Positions 9,018 through 17,507 of a DNA stretch of 64,000 nucleotides are shown one piece after another. The notes beneath the pieces were generated by a model. That model had not been told where the DNA came from and did not search any database. It was given only the letters and a program-made list of their open reading frames with translations. Position 1 is the first letter of the stretch; every line of letters begins with the position of its first letter. The translations under genes and the position numbers were made by a program. The DNA is from Phenylobacterium sp. (GTDB lineage Bacteria > Pseudomonadota > Alphaproteobacteria > Caulobacterales > Caulobacteraceae): NCBI RefSeq assembly GCF_004799515.1, contig NZ_SSMX01000047.1:124001-188000 (forward strand), read 5' to 3'.

Positions 9018-10334
9018 ATGCGTTCGTTGCGGGCTCTGGCTCCGGTTCTGGCCCTGTCGCTGGCGGTGGGAACCGCTGGCGTAACACTGGCGCAGGCCCC
9101 TGCGCAGGAGCGCCTCGGCGCCAGCCAGCCCACCGCGGCGGGCGCGGGCCAGGCGAAGGCGCTGTCCTTCGCGGGCGGCCGTATCTTCCAGGCCACCGGC
9201 TTCGGCAACACTTTCCTGGTGACCACCAAGGCCGGCGATGTGGTCATCGACACCTCGCTGCCGATGAACGCCCAGCGCCACCACGCCCTGCTGCGCGCCG
9301 AGGACAAGGCGCCGATCAAGGACATCATCCTCACCCACAGCCACGGTGACCACACCGGCGGCGTGCCGGTCTGGAAGGAGGCTGGGACCCACGTCATCGG
9401 CCAGGCGAACGAGGTGGAGTTCCGCAACTACCAGGAGCGGCTGGCCGGCTTCTTCGCCGTGCGCAACGCCGCCCAGTACAACGCCCCGCCCGGAGCGCTT
9501 GGGGGCGGCGCGCGGCCGAACCTGAACCCCGGCGACTACGCCGCCCCGCCGCTGGCCGACGTGCTGTTCGACAAGGAATACAGGTTCAAGCTGGGCGACC
9601 TGACCTTCGACTGCCTGGCCATGCCGGGCGAGACCCCGGACATGCTCAACGTCTGGGTCCCGGAGCTGAAGGCGCTCTTCATCGGCGACAACTACTATGC
9701 GTCATTCCCCAACATGTACACGTTGCGGGGCACGCCCCCGCGGCCGGCGCTGAACTACGTCGAATCCATCGACAAGGTGCTGGCGCTGAAGCCCGAGATC
9801 GTGCTGCCCAGCCACGGCGTCCCCATCGTCGGCGCCGAGAACGTCCGCAAGACGCTGACCCAGTACCGCGACGCCATCCTCTATGTGCACGACGCCACGG
9901 TGCGCGGCATGAACGCGGGCCAGGACGTCTACAGCCTGATGAGGTCGGTGAAGCTGCCGCCCGAGCTGGACGTGGGCGAGGGCTACGGCGCGGTCAGCTG
10001 GTCGGTGCGCGGCGTCTATGAGGGCTACGCCGGCTGGTTCGACGGGGATCCCGCGACCATGTACGCGACCTCGCCCGGCGAGGCGGCGGCCGAGCTGGTG
10101 CGCATCGCCGGCGGGGCCGGCCCTGTCGCCGCCCGCGCCCAGGCGGTGGCCGCCAGCGACCCGGCGCTGGCGCTGCGCCTGACCAGCGCCGCCCTGGCCG
10201 TCGAGCCCAGGAACGCCGCGGCGCTGGCCGTGCGCAAGACCGCCCTGGAGGCCCTGCTCAAGGCCTCGAAGAATTCCAACGAGAGCGGCTGGCTGCACGC
10301 CGGCCTGGCCCGCGTCGAGGCAGCGCAGAAGTAG
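9018..10334 (+). CDS. MBL-fold metallohydrolase, class III alkylsulfatase-like
   Basis: 438-residue exported metallo-beta-lactamase-fold enzyme with an N-terminal signal peptide (cleavage near TLAQA). The zinc motif is THSHGDHTGG; further ligands lie in IGDNYY and LPSHG. After the hydrolase domain, VSWSVRGVYEGYAGWFDGDP and the following helical region match the dimerisation domain of linear alkylsulfatases such as SdsA1 and YjcS; the C-terminal sterol-carrier-like domain of those enzymes appears missing or much shortened. Substrate could be an alkyl sulfate or another ester. AGAGGA precedes the ATG. Confidence 0.85.
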   Translation: MRSLRALAPVLALSLAVGTAGVTLAQAPAQERLGASQPTAAGAGQAKALSFAGGRIFQATGFGNTFLVTTKAGDVVIDTSLPMNAQRHHALLRAEDKAPIKDIILTHSHGDHTGGVPVWKEAGTHVIGQANEVEFRNYQERLAGFFAVRNAAQYNAPPGALGGGARPNLNPGDYAAPPLADVLFDKEYRFKLGDLTFDCLAMPGETPDMLNVWVPELKALFIGDNYYASFPNMYTLRGTPPRPALNYVESIDKVLALKPEIVLPSHGVPIVGAENVRKTLTQYRDAILYVHDATVRGMNAGQDVYSLMRSVKLPPELDVGEGYGAVSWSVRGVYEGYAGWFDGDPATMYATSPGEAAAELVRIAGGAGPVAARAQAVAASDPALALRLTSAALAVEPRNAAALAVRKTALEALLKASKNSNESGWLHAGLARVEAAQK

Positions 10335-10429
10335 GCCGGCCCCCAAGTCGCCCCAGGGAGCCGAGCGCCCGGAACCAAGCTCCACGGCGCGGCTTCATGT
10401 CCCAACCTTACATTGGGAGACGCCAAGCC

Positions 10430-11062
10430 ATGAAACACGCCCTTTTCGCCAGCGCCGCCATCCTGGCCGCCCTGTCGCTCGCCGCCTGCAACAAGCCCGC
10501 CGGGTCCGCGGCGGACAACGCCAGCTCGACCGCGTCCAACGCCGCCGCCGGCGCGGGCGCCGCGGTCAACAAGGCCGAGGACGCCACGGGTGCGGCGGTC
10601 GGCGGCGCCTCGGCGGCCACCACCGGCTCGCACGACACCGCCGCCTTCGTCTCGAACGCCAGCCAGAGCGACATGTACGAGATCCAGGCCGCCCAGATCG
10701 CGGAGAAGCGCTCGCATAACCCGCAGATCACAGCCTTCGCCAAGATGATGGTGAAGGACCACACCAAGAGCACAGACCTGATGAAGCCGCTGGTGCAGGC
10801 CGCCGGCCAGACGCCCGCCGCCAAGCTGGACGACCGCCGGCAGGGTTTCATCGACCACCTGAACTCGGCCAGCGACGCCGACTTCGACAAGACCTACGTC
10901 GACCAGCAGGTGGCCGCCCACAAGGAGGCGCTGAGCCTGATGCAGGGCTACGCCAAGGACGGCTCCGACGCCGGGCTGAAGGGCGGCGCGGCGCAGATCG
11001 CGCCCACCGTGCAGATGCACCTGGACAAGATCCAGGGCATCCAGGCCTCGCTGAAGTCCTAA
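10430..11062 (+). CDS. DUF4142 domain lipoprotein
   Basis: 210-residue lipoprotein: signal peptide with lipobox LSLAAC (Cys19), an Ala/Ser/Thr-rich linker to about residue 60, then a helical DUF4142 domain containing MYEIQAAQIAEKRS and MMVKDHTKSTDLM. DUF4142 proteins are ferritin-like four-helix bundles of unknown role, often seen in the envelope of soil and plant-associated bacteria. GGGAGA precedes the ATG. The upstream in-frame ATG (10,397) would place residues before the signal peptide and is unlikely. Confidence 0.85.
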   Translation: MKHALFASAAILAALSLAACNKPAGSAADNASSTASNAAAGAGAAVNKAEDATGAAVGGASAATTGSHDTAAFVSNASQSDMYEIQAAQIAEKRSHNPQITAFAKMMVKDHTKSTDLMKPLVQAAGQTPAAKLDDRRQGFIDHLNSASDADFDKTYVDQQVAAHKEALSLMQGYAKDGSDAGLKGGAAQIAPTVQMHLDKIQGIQASLKS

Positions 11063-11089
11063 AGGACGTCGCGGCGGGCGACGGGCCGC

Positions 11090-11386
11090 CTATTCGGCGG
11101 TGGCGTCGTCCGCGGTGACCGGGGTCTTCTTGACCGCCGCCTTCTTGGCGCGCGGCTTGGCCGCGGCCTTGGTCTTGGGCTTCGCCGCCGCAGCGGCCGC
11201 AGCGGCGGCCGCGCCGCGCAGGAAGCCGGTGTCACCGCGGTCGAGATCGCTGAGCGTCACGCCGCCGGTCTCCACGAAGACGCCCAGATAGGTCATCTTC
11301 CCATCGCGGAAGCTGATGTCCTCGGTGGCGACCTTCGGATCGCGCTTCAGCTCAGAGACGTCGCGCAGGGTCATGCGCAGGGTCAT
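11090..11386 (-). CDS. hypothetical protein with Ala/Lys-rich histone-H1-like tail; start uncertain
   Basis: 98 residues from the only ATG in range. The N-terminal part (DVSELKRDPKVATEDISFRD) looks like a folded domain; the C-terminal 45 residues are a run of alanine then Lys/Ala/Pro repeats (KPKTKAAAKPRAKKAAVKK), a basic tail resembling those of nucleoid-binding proteins. The same frame continues upstream without a stop and reads plausibly (EEARHAIEQAEADGVSRED), yet contains no ATG, GTG or TTG; an ATT at 11,489-11,491 lies just after the stop of the upstream DUF2188-like gene. True N-terminus unresolved. Function unknown. Confidence 0.6.
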   Translation of the reverse strand: MTLRMTLRDVSELKRDPKVATEDISFRDGKMTYLGVFVETGGVTLSDLDRGDTGFLRGAAAAAAAAAAKPKTKAAAKPRAKKAAVKKTPVTADDATAE

Positions 11387-11493
11387 GTCCTCGCGGCTGA
11401 CGCCGTCGGCCTCGGCCTGTTCGATGGCGTGGCGGGCCTCTTCAGCGGCGGTGCCGCGGCGGCGGGGGGTTTTGGGGGCCTGGGATGTAATGA

Positions 11494-11709
11494 TCAGATG
11501 TCCGCGAAGAAGCCATGTTCGCCGGTCACCCGTACTTGGCAGGCCCGGCCTTGATCCTGCAGCACCCGCGCGCGTTTGTTGGCGGCGGCCTTGGCCTCCT
11601 CCTTCTCGGCGCTGTGGTCGGTGAACACACCCAGGTGTTCGACCGCCCAGCGGCCTTCGTGGCGCGAGACGGTGAGGGTCTCGCGGTCTCCGGCGGCGCG
11701 GATGGCCAT
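11494..11709 (-). CDS. DUF2188-like small protein
   Basis: 71 residues, MAIRAAGDRETLTVSRHEGR onward, with the pattern of DUF2188: an N-terminal strand, a W in GRWAVEHLG, an acidic/basic helix rich in Ala, Lys and Glu (EKEEAKAAANKRARVL), and a short C-terminal strand ending EHGFFADI. The family is small, cytosolic and uncharacterised. The start is supported by GAGGACAGGA just upstream. A longer frame reaching 11,874 exists but lacks a ribosome site and adds unrelated sequence. Immediately followed by the Ala/Lys-rich gene and divergent from the cold-shock gene. Confidence 0.7.
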   Translation of the reverse strand: MAIRAAGDRETLTVSRHEGRWAVEHLGVFTDHSAEKEEAKAAANKRARVLQDQGRACQVRVTGEHGFFADI

Positions 11710-12016
11710 ATAGTCCTGTCCTCGAAAAGCACGGCGGGAGCCGTGAAAGCTGTAGCGTCGACTGACGAATGAAGAGAGTTTTCTATAGGTAAAGCAGCGC
11801 TTTGTCTCGCCTTTCCGGTGAAATGTGACAAATTCACTTGTCTGTTGCAGCGAGAGATGCGATGCTTGAGCCATCGAATATCGTTTTGGCTCGCCCGCTC
11901 TCCTATCCCCGATCTCACGATCGGGCGCCGGACCCGCCCTCGACCCTTTCCGAAAATTTGATCTCGCCGTCCATCGTGGGCGCGAGAATACTTAAGGCCC
12001 GAAAGGGGATACTATT
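11710..12016. other. 307-bp divergent intergenic region, probable cold-shock gene leader
   Basis: Visibly lower GC than the neighbouring genes. It holds the start regions of the DUF2188-like gene (leftwards) and the cold-shock gene (rightwards). One compact hairpin, CCCGATC-TCAC-GATCGGG, occupies 11,908-11,925, about 90 bp before the cold-shock start. Cold-shock mRNAs often carry long structured leaders, so this may be leader rather than spacer. I cannot place a convincing promoter. Confidence 0.45.
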
Positions 12017-12226
12017 ATGGCGACGGGTGTCGTGAAGTGGTTTAACGGCCAAAAAGGCTTTGGTTTCATTCAGCCCGACAATGGCGGTCCGGATGTGTTC
12101 GTGCACATCTCGGCGGTCGAACGGGCGAACATGTCTTCGCTGAACGAGGGTCAAAAGATCAGCTACGAGCTGGAAAAGGACCCCCGCAACGGCAAGACGT
12201 CCGCCGGCCAGCTGCAAAGCGCCTAA
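12017..12226 (+). CDS. cold-shock domain protein
   Basis: 69-residue single cold-shock domain with both RNA-binding motifs intact: KGFGFIQPD (RNP1) and VFVHIS (RNP2), preceded by [11 protein letters not shown] proteins bind single-stranded RNA/DNA and melt mRNA structure at low temperature or in stationary phase. AAAGGGGAT is a good ribosome site. Followed at 45 bp by a strong intrinsic terminator, so probably monocistronic. Confidence 0.96.
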   Translation: MATGVVKWFNGQKGFGFIQPDNGGPDVFVHISAVERANMSSLNEGQKISYELEKDPRNGKTSAGQLQSA

Positions 12227-12270
12227 GCGACGTCAGCCGCGCTCCCTCAAGGAGCCGCGTTGAAGCCACG

Positions 12271-12301
12271 AGGGCCGGCGCCGCGAGGCGCCGGCCCTTT
12301 T
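12271..12301 (+). terminator. intrinsic terminator of the cold-shock gene
   Basis: AGGGCCGGCGCC and GGCGCCGGCCCT form a perfect 12-bp stem with a GCGA loop, running into TTTT. It ends the cold-shock transcript. Confidence 0.9.
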
Positions 12302-12330
12302 GCTTGGGCGGATCGGCGGCCGCCACACGG

Positions 12331-12391
12331 CGGCGTCCCGCTTTCGCTGCAAGCGAAGACCGTGACCCACAAACGCGGCGTCGCCATAAGC
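12331..12391. repeat. degenerate type I REP-like unit
   Basis: The stretch from TCCCGCTTTCGCTGC to GACCGTGACCC (33 bp) matches the first unit of the copy at 49,724 at 26 of 33 positions. The differences are concentrated in the hairpin, where TTCGCT/AGCGAA replaces TTCGCC/GGCGAA and so keeps pairing. GCCATAAGC near the end is the complement-like counterpart of the GCTTATGG segment of the other copies. Confidence 0.5.
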
Positions 12392-12455
12392 TTTGCGGTC
12401 TCTCCACAGCCGTAGGGCTTCCGCTTCTCCGCCCGCGGCCTATACGGTCGAGGCC

Positions 12456-14135
12456 ATGCGCATCGCTTCCCTCGCCCTCGCGGCCCTGGCCGCCCTCGCC
12501 CTGCCCGCCGCCGCCCAGCCGAAGGCCCCCGACGCCAACCCCATATCGCCCGCCCGCCTCTCCGCCGACGTCAAGGTGCTGGCCGACGCCAGCCTGGCCG
12601 GCCGCGCGCCGGGCGGTCCGGGCGAGCCGGGGACGCTGGCCTACATCGAGGCTCAGTTCAAAGCCGCGGGCTTGCAGCCGGCCGGCGAGAACGGGGGCTG
12701 GACCCAGGCGGTGCCGCTGATCCGCTTCACCGTCGACCCCGCCCAGACCCGCTTCCAGCTGGAGAGCGGCGGCCAGACCCGCGACCTCGCCGAAACCAAG
12801 GACGTCATGGTCTGGTCGCAGCGGCCGGTGGACCGGGTGACGGTGGAGAAGGCGCCCCTGGTCTTCGTGGGCTATGGCGTCACCGCCCCGGAGCGCGGCT
12901 GGGACGACTTCAAGGGCGTCGACCTGAAGGGCAAGATCGTCGTCGTCCTGATCAACGATCCCGACTTCGAAGCCGAACCGGGCGAGCCCGTGGCCGGCAA
13001 GTTCGGCGGCAAGGCGGCCACCTACTACGGCCGCTGGATCTACAAGTTCGAGGAGGCCGCCCGTAAAGGCGCGTTGGGCTGCCTGATCGTCCACGAGACC
13101 GCCGGGGCGGCCTATCCCTGGTCCACCGTGGTGGCCTCCAACGGCGACAGCTACGACGTGGTCCGCCCGGACCCCGAGAAGGTCCATCCCCTGCTGCAGG
13201 GCTGGATGCAGCGCGACCTGGCGGTGCGCCTCTTCAAGGACGCCGGCCTCGACTTCGAGGCCGAGAAGGTCCGCGCCCGGACCTTCGGCTTCAGGCCGGT
13301 GGAGCTGAAGGGCGCGCACTTCTCCGCCGACTTCCCGATCAAGATTGCAAAGATCATGAGCCACAATGTGCTGGGCCAGATCCCCGGCGCCACGCATCCC
13401 AAGGAAAGCGTGATGTTCGCCGCCCACTGGGACGCCTTCGGTCAGGGCCCGCCGGACGCCAGCGGCGACACCATCCGCCACGGGGCCATCGACGACGGCA
13501 TGGGCATCGCCGGCGTGCTGGAGATCGCCCGCGCCTTCGGCCACGGACCGAAGCCACGGCGCACCGTCGTCTTCGCCGCCTGGACCGCCGAGGAGCGCGG
13601 CCTCCTGGGCAGCGAGTTCTACGCCTCCAACCACCCGAAATTCCCGCTGGCCACCACGGCGGCCAATTTCACCATGGACGTGGTGCAGACCGCCGGCCCC
13701 AGCCATGACACCGTGCTGGTGGGCGATGGCAAGTCGAGCCTCGACGCCGACCTGGCCCGCGCCGCGGCCGGGCAGGGCCGGCGCATCACCCCCGACCCGC
13801 ATCCGGAGAAGGCGCTGTTCTACCGCGCCGACCACTTCAGCGTCGCCAAGCGCGGCGTGCCCACCGAGCTGATCATGGGCATGGCCGGCGGCCCCGACCT
13901 GGTCGCCGGCGGCCGTGAGGCCGGCGACCGCTGGGTCAACGACTACACCGCCCGCTGCTACCACCAGGTCTGCGACAACTGGAGCGCAGCCTGGGACCTG
14001 CGCGGCGCGGCGGACGATATCGCCCTGCTCTACGAGGTCGGCCGCGATCTGGCCAACTCCCGCGCCTGGCCGACCTGGAATCCCGACTCCGAGTTCAAGG
14101 CGCTGCGCGACCAGACGGCGGCGCAGCGGAAGTGA
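12456..14135 (+). CDS. secreted M28 family zinc aminopeptidase with PA-like insert
   Basis: 559 residues. Signal peptide (MRIASLALAALAALALPAAA), then an M28 core interrupted by a protease-associated-like insert (residues about 130-250, containing VFVGYGVTAPERGWDDFKG). Expected zinc and catalytic positions are visible: AHWDAFG, AIDDGMGIAG, AEERGLLGS (general-base Glu), NFTMDVV and YRADHFSVAK. Family members remove N-terminal residues from peptides in the periplasm or outside the cell. Its stop overlaps the next start by 4 bp. The ATG at 12,456 is chosen because it opens the signal peptide. Confidence 0.9.
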   Translation: MRIASLALAALAALALPAAAQPKAPDANPISPARLSADVKVLADASLAGRAPGGPGEPGTLAYIEAQFKAAGLQPAGENGGWTQAVPLIRFTVDPAQTRFQLESGGQTRDLAETKDVMVWSQRPVDRVTVEKAPLVFVGYGVTAPERGWDDFKGVDLKGKIVVVLINDPDFEAEPGEPVAGKFGGKAATYYGRWIYKFEEAARKGALGCLIVHETAGAAYPWSTVVASNGDSYDVVRPDPEKVHPLLQGWMQRDLAVRLFKDAGLDFEAEKVRARTFGFRPVELKGAHFSADFPIKIAKIMSHNVLGQIPGATHPKESVMFAAHWDAFGQGPPDASGDTIRHGAIDDGMGIAGVLEIARAFGHGPKPRRTVVFAAWTAEERGLLGSEFYASNHPKFPLATTAANFTMDVVQTAGPSHDTVLVGDGKSSLDADLARAAAGQGRRITPDPHPEKALFYRADHFSVAKRGVPTELIMGMAGGPDLVAGGREAGDRWVNDYTARCYHQVCDNWSAAWDLRGAADDIALLYEVGRDLANSRAWPTWNPDSEFKALRDQTAAQRK

Positions 14136-15190
14136 CCGCGAAGGGTCCGCGCGGCGTCGGCCTGTGCGCAGCCCTGGCGGCCCTCGCCTGCGCCGTGGCC
14201 GCCCGCGCCCAACCGCCGACGCCCGCCCCCGCGGGAGCGGCCGGCGCGATCGCGGTGATGACGCGCTTCGCCACGAAGGGCGAGGCCGTCGAGGTCGCGC
14301 CGGGCCGCCACATCAACCTGGTGTGCGCCGGCCAGGGGGCGCCGACGGTGATCCTGACGACCGGCGCCGGCGGCTGGTCGATCAACTGGGTGAAGGTCGC
14401 CCCGGCCCTCGCCCAGGCGAACCGGGTGTGCAGCTGGGACCGGCCGGGGAACGGCTTCAGCGACGCGAGCCCGCATCCCTTGGACGTCGCCGATGACGAG
14501 GCCGACCTCGATACGGTGCTGAAGGTCGCCGGGATCGACGGCCCCCTGGTGCTGGTCGGCGCTTCCATCGGCGGCCTGGAGAGCCTGTTGTTCGCCGACC
14601 GCCATCGCGACCGGGTCGCGGGCATGGTGCTGGTCGATCCGTCGTCGCCGGGCGCGCTCGACGCGGACCGCCGCGTCGCGCCGAAGCTGGCGGCCTGGTC
14701 GCGCGAGGGCGACCGCAAGGTCTACATCCCCTACGACGCTTGCATCGCCGCCCTCGAGGCCGGGCCGAAGGATCCGACGCCGCAGGCTTGCGCCGCTCTG
14801 CGCGCCGGCCTGCCGCCTGGCATCCAGGCCGCACTGAAACCGTGGACGGAGGACCCCGCCTACTGGCGGACCTTCCGGTCCGAACTCGACCAGCGTGAGC
14901 GCAATTTCAGGCAAGCGATCAACCCGAAACGGGCCTACGGCGACATGCCGCTGGTGGTGCTCAGCGCCGGCCGGTTCGCGCTGCCCGGCGCGCCGCCCGA
15001 GGTGGCGGCGGAGATCCCAGCCCTGATGGCGCAGAAGGTACAGGCGCATCGGGCCCTGGCCCGCCTCTCCTCGCGCGGCGCCTATGTCTTCGTCGCCGAC
15101 TCCGGCCACGTGATGATGCAGGACAAGCCGCAAGCCATCGTCGACGCGATCAAGCAGGTGGTCGACGAAGCGAAGGTGGCTGGGAACTAG
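14132..15190 (+). CDS. secreted alpha/beta hydrolase
   Basis: 352-residue exported hydrolase: signal peptide ending near AARAQ, then an alpha/beta fold with a GAGG oxyanion region, RPGNGFSD, the nucleophile elbow GASIGG and a candidate acid in VLVDPSSPG. The catalytic histidine is probably that in ADSGHVMMQDKP near the C-terminus. Cotranslated with the M28 peptidase (GTG inside its stop), which suggests joint use on extracellular material, but substrate is unknown. A perfect terminator follows the gene. Confidence 0.85.
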   Translation: MTAKGPRGVGLCAALAALACAVAARAQPPTPAPAGAAGAIAVMTRFATKGEAVEVAPGRHINLVCAGQGAPTVILTTGAGGWSINWVKVAPALAQANRVCSWDRPGNGFSDASPHPLDVADDEADLDTVLKVAGIDGPLVLVGASIGGLESLLFADRHRDRVAGMVLVDPSSPGALDADRRVAPKLAAWSREGDRKVYIPYDACIAALEAGPKDPTPQACAALRAGLPPGIQAALKPWTEDPAYWRTFRSELDQRERNFRQAINPKRAYGDMPLVVLSAGRFALPGAPPEVAAEIPALMAQKVQAHRALARLSSRGAYVFVADSGHVMMQDKPQAIVDAIKQVVDEAKVAGN

Positions 15191-15201
15191 AGTCTCGACA
15201 C

Positions 15202-15232
15202 AAAACCTCCCCCGCGAGCGGGGGAGGTTTTT
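15202..15232 (+). terminator. bidirectional-looking intrinsic terminator
   Basis: AAAACCTCCCCCGC and GCGGGGGAGGTTTT pair over 14 bp around a two-base turn. The A-run on the left and T-run on the right would allow termination in either direction; it follows the M28/hydrolase pair. Confidence 0.85.
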
Positions 15233-15261
15233 GACGTGCTCGACCATGCTAAGGGCATGGC

Positions 15262-16050
15262 GTGACCGAAGCCCCACCCGTCGCCGCCGCACCACCAAAG
15301 CCCGCCAACCCCCTCGTCGGCCCGGTGATCCTGCTGATCTGGCTGGCGCTGGGCGGCGTCCTCGTCGCCGCGCCCAGCGGGCCGCTGGTCTTCGCCTTCG
15401 TCATGGTGGGCTGGATCCTGTCGGTGATGGCCCACGAGTTCAGCCACGCCGCGGTGGCCTGGCTGGGCGGCGACCGGACGGTCACGGAGAAGGGCTATCT
15501 CTCTTTCGACCCGCGCCGCTACGGCGACCTGGGCGTCAGCCTGGTGATCCCGCTGCTGGCGCTGTTGATGGGCGGCATCGGCTTCCCGGGCGGGGCCGTC
15601 TACATCCGCAACGACCTGATCCGCGGGCCGCTCTGGCGCTCGGCGGCGTCGCTGGCAGGGCCAGCGGCCACCTTCGTGGTCCTGCTGGCCCTGAGCTTCG
15701 GCCTCGCCTTCTGGGCCGGCTGGGGCGTCCACGGCGCGGGACCGCTGGCGCTGTTCGAGGCGCTGAGCGTGCTGGCCTTCCTGCAGGCCATGGGGCTGAT
15801 CCTGAACCTGCTGCCGATCCCCGGCCTGGACGGGTTCGGCGTCATCCGGCCCTTCCTGCCGACGGGGCTCGCCTTCCGCAGCCGGCGCGCCGAGGGCGTG
15901 GTGATGCTGATCCTGCTGCTCGCGCTGTTCGTGGTCCCGGGCGTCAGCTCGACCCTGTTCCAGATCGCCGCGCGGCTTGGCCTCTTCCTGGGCCTTGACC
16001 TCGACGCCCTGCAGGCCGGCTGGCGGGCGTTCCACTTCTGGCAGCGATAG
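15262..16050 (+). CDS. site-2 protease family (M50) membrane protein
   Basis: 262-residue polytopic membrane protein of the S2P/SpoIVFB-like group. The zinc motif HEFSH lies in the second hydrophobic segment, and the third ligand is in NLLPIPGLDGF, a standard M50 pair. Five to six hydrophobic segments are visible and there is no PDZ domain. Known relatives cleave within membranes to release regulators such as anti-sigma factors; no anti-sigma factor gene is adjacent. GTG start 30 bp after the terminator, so it starts a new transcript. Confidence 0.9.
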   Translation: MTEAPPVAAAPPKPANPLVGPVILLIWLALGGVLVAAPSGPLVFAFVMVGWILSVMAHEFSHAAVAWLGGDRTVTEKGYLSFDPRRYGDLGVSLVIPLLALLMGGIGFPGGAVYIRNDLIRGPLWRSAASLAGPAATFVVLLALSFGLAFWAGWGVHGAGPLALFEALSVLAFLQAMGLILNLLPIPGLDGFGVIRPFLPTGLAFRSRRAEGVVMLILLLALFVVPGVSSTLFQIAARLGLFLGLDLDALQAGWRAFHFWQR

Positions 16051-16073
16051 GCGAGGCCCGCTAAGCTCGGCGC

Positions 16074-16757
16074 ATGATCCTGCGCCGCACCCTCCTCGCC
16101 CTCGCCGCCGCCGCCAGCCTCGCCGCCTCCGCCGCTCACGCCCAGGACGCCAAGCCCAACCCGCGGGTGATCATCACCACCGCCGAGGGGACGCTGACGC
16201 TGGAGCTGTTCGCCGACAAGGCGCCGGTCACCGTCGCCAACTTCCTGAAGTACGTCGACCGCAAGCTTTACGACGGGGCGACCTTCTACCGGGCGTCCAA
16301 GCCCAAGGGCCAGGTCGCCAACGACTACGGCACCATCCAGGGGGGCTTGCAGAACAACCCCAAGAAGGTGCTGCCGCCCATCGCCCATGAAAGCACCCTG
16401 AAGACCGGCCTCAAGCACACCGACGGGACCATCTCCATGGGCCGCCACGCACCGGGCACCGCCCAGGCCGACTGGTTCATCTGCATCGGCGACATGCCCT
16501 ACCTCGACGCCGATCCGAAGGACCCTTCCAACCCGGGCTTCGCAGCCTTCGGGCGGATGATCGACGGCAAGCCCGTGGCTGAGGCCATCCTAGGGCAGCC
16601 CACCGACCCCGACGCCGGCGTCGGCGCCATGAAGGGCGAGATGCTGGTCAAGCCGGTGAAGATCGTCTCCATCCGCCGCGCCCCGCCGGCCGACGCCCCA
16701 ACGGCGGATGGCGCGGCCGCCGCCCCGGCCACGCCCGCCCAAACCCCGAAAGCCTGA
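16074..16757 (+). CDS. exported cyclophilin-type peptidyl-prolyl isomerase
   Basis: 227 residues: signal peptide ending SAAHAQ, cyclophilin domain from about residue 30 (ITTAEGTLTLELFADKAPVT) to 195, and an Ala/Pro-rich tail. The FYR motif and GTISMGRHAPGTAQADWFICIGD region match bacterial PpiA-like proteins, with FAAFGRMIDG closing the fold. It speeds cis-trans proline isomerisation of proteins in the periplasm. 23 bp downstream of the site-2 protease gene, so probably cotranscribed. Confidence 0.92.
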   Translation: MILRRTLLALAAAASLAASAAHAQDAKPNPRVIITTAEGTLTLELFADKAPVTVANFLKYVDRKLYDGATFYRASKPKGQVANDYGTIQGGLQNNPKKVLPPIAHESTLKTGLKHTDGTISMGRHAPGTAQADWFICIGDMPYLDADPKDPSNPGFAAFGRMIDGKPVAEAILGQPTDPDAGVGAMKGEMLVKPVKIVSIRRAPPADAPTADGAAAAPATPAQTPKA

Positions 16758-16760
16758 TCC

Positions 16761-17336
16761 ATGACGCCCGAGTCCCGGCTGCAGGTGGGCGTCGATGTGC
16801 CCTGGGTGACCAGCTGGTCGGAGGAGCCGATGACCGGGGTCGCGCCCTGCCCCAGCGTCGACGGCGTGCTGGCCGTGGGCCAGGTGGAGCGCCCGGGCGT
16901 CGGCCGCCCGCTCTATTCGCGCAACCACCTCTTCCGCCAGCGCAAGTCGGTGCGCGAGATGCTCTGCCCGATGTGCGGCAAGCCGACGGCCAACGACGAC
17001 CGCTGGAGCCAGACCGGCCACTGGACCACCGCCGGCGCGGTGAGGGCCAAGAACATGGGCGTCTGGATCCCGCCGGACATGGCCGACAGCCACCGCCTGT
17101 TCGATTCGGGCGCGATCGCGCCCCTGCACCGCGCCTGCGCCGACCGCGCGCTGATGTACTGCCCGCATCTGAAGGGCATGGCCGACCGCGAGCTGAAGGC
17201 GTTTCCCGACGCCTGGCTGATCGCCACCCTGACCGTCGAGGCCCGCCCACAGGCGGTCTACTCGAACCTGCCGATCCGATCGGTCCCGGCGGTGACCTTC
17301 CTGCAGCTGATCGGCGTGCCGGACTACGACGGCTGA
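16761..17336 (+). CDS. conserved-looking protein of unknown function with CPMCGKP knuckle
   Basis: 191 residues, cytosolic by appearance, not recognised. CPMCGKPT near residue 69 is a zinc-knuckle-like pair; further cysteines in HRACADRA and YCPHLKG could complete a metal site. It contains many Trp, Met and Pro residues and no repeats or membrane segments. It starts 3 bp after the cyclophilin stop, so it is transcribed with it. The Cys pairs give it the look of a small metal-binding or phage-head-associated protein, but I have no real evidence for either. Confidence 0.7.
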   Translation: MTPESRLQVGVDVPWVTSWSEEPMTGVAPCPSVDGVLAVGQVERPGVGRPLYSRNHLFRQRKSVREMLCPMCGKPTANDDRWSQTGHWTTAGAVRAKNMGVWIPPDMADSHRLFDSGAIAPLHRACADRALMYCPHLKGMADRELKAFPDAWLIATLTVEARPQAVYSNLPIRSVPAVTFLQLIGVPDYDG

Positions 17337-17507
17337 AGATTACAAACCGTTCAGAACATTACACAGCGTTTAGGTAATTAATGCGCGGTAACTTTATGAA
17401 ATCGAGGTCATTACGGAGACTTCACGGGACTTAACTCAGGCATCCAAGTATTCCCTCTTCATCGGCGGCCCGCACCGCCAACCACATTCGAAGAAGGAAA
17501 CCAAGCC

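Noticed and set aside
16761..17336. Phage head-associated protein because of a vague resemblance in the Cys-knuckle region
   Set aside because: No other phage gene is nearby and the gene is in a cellular operon.
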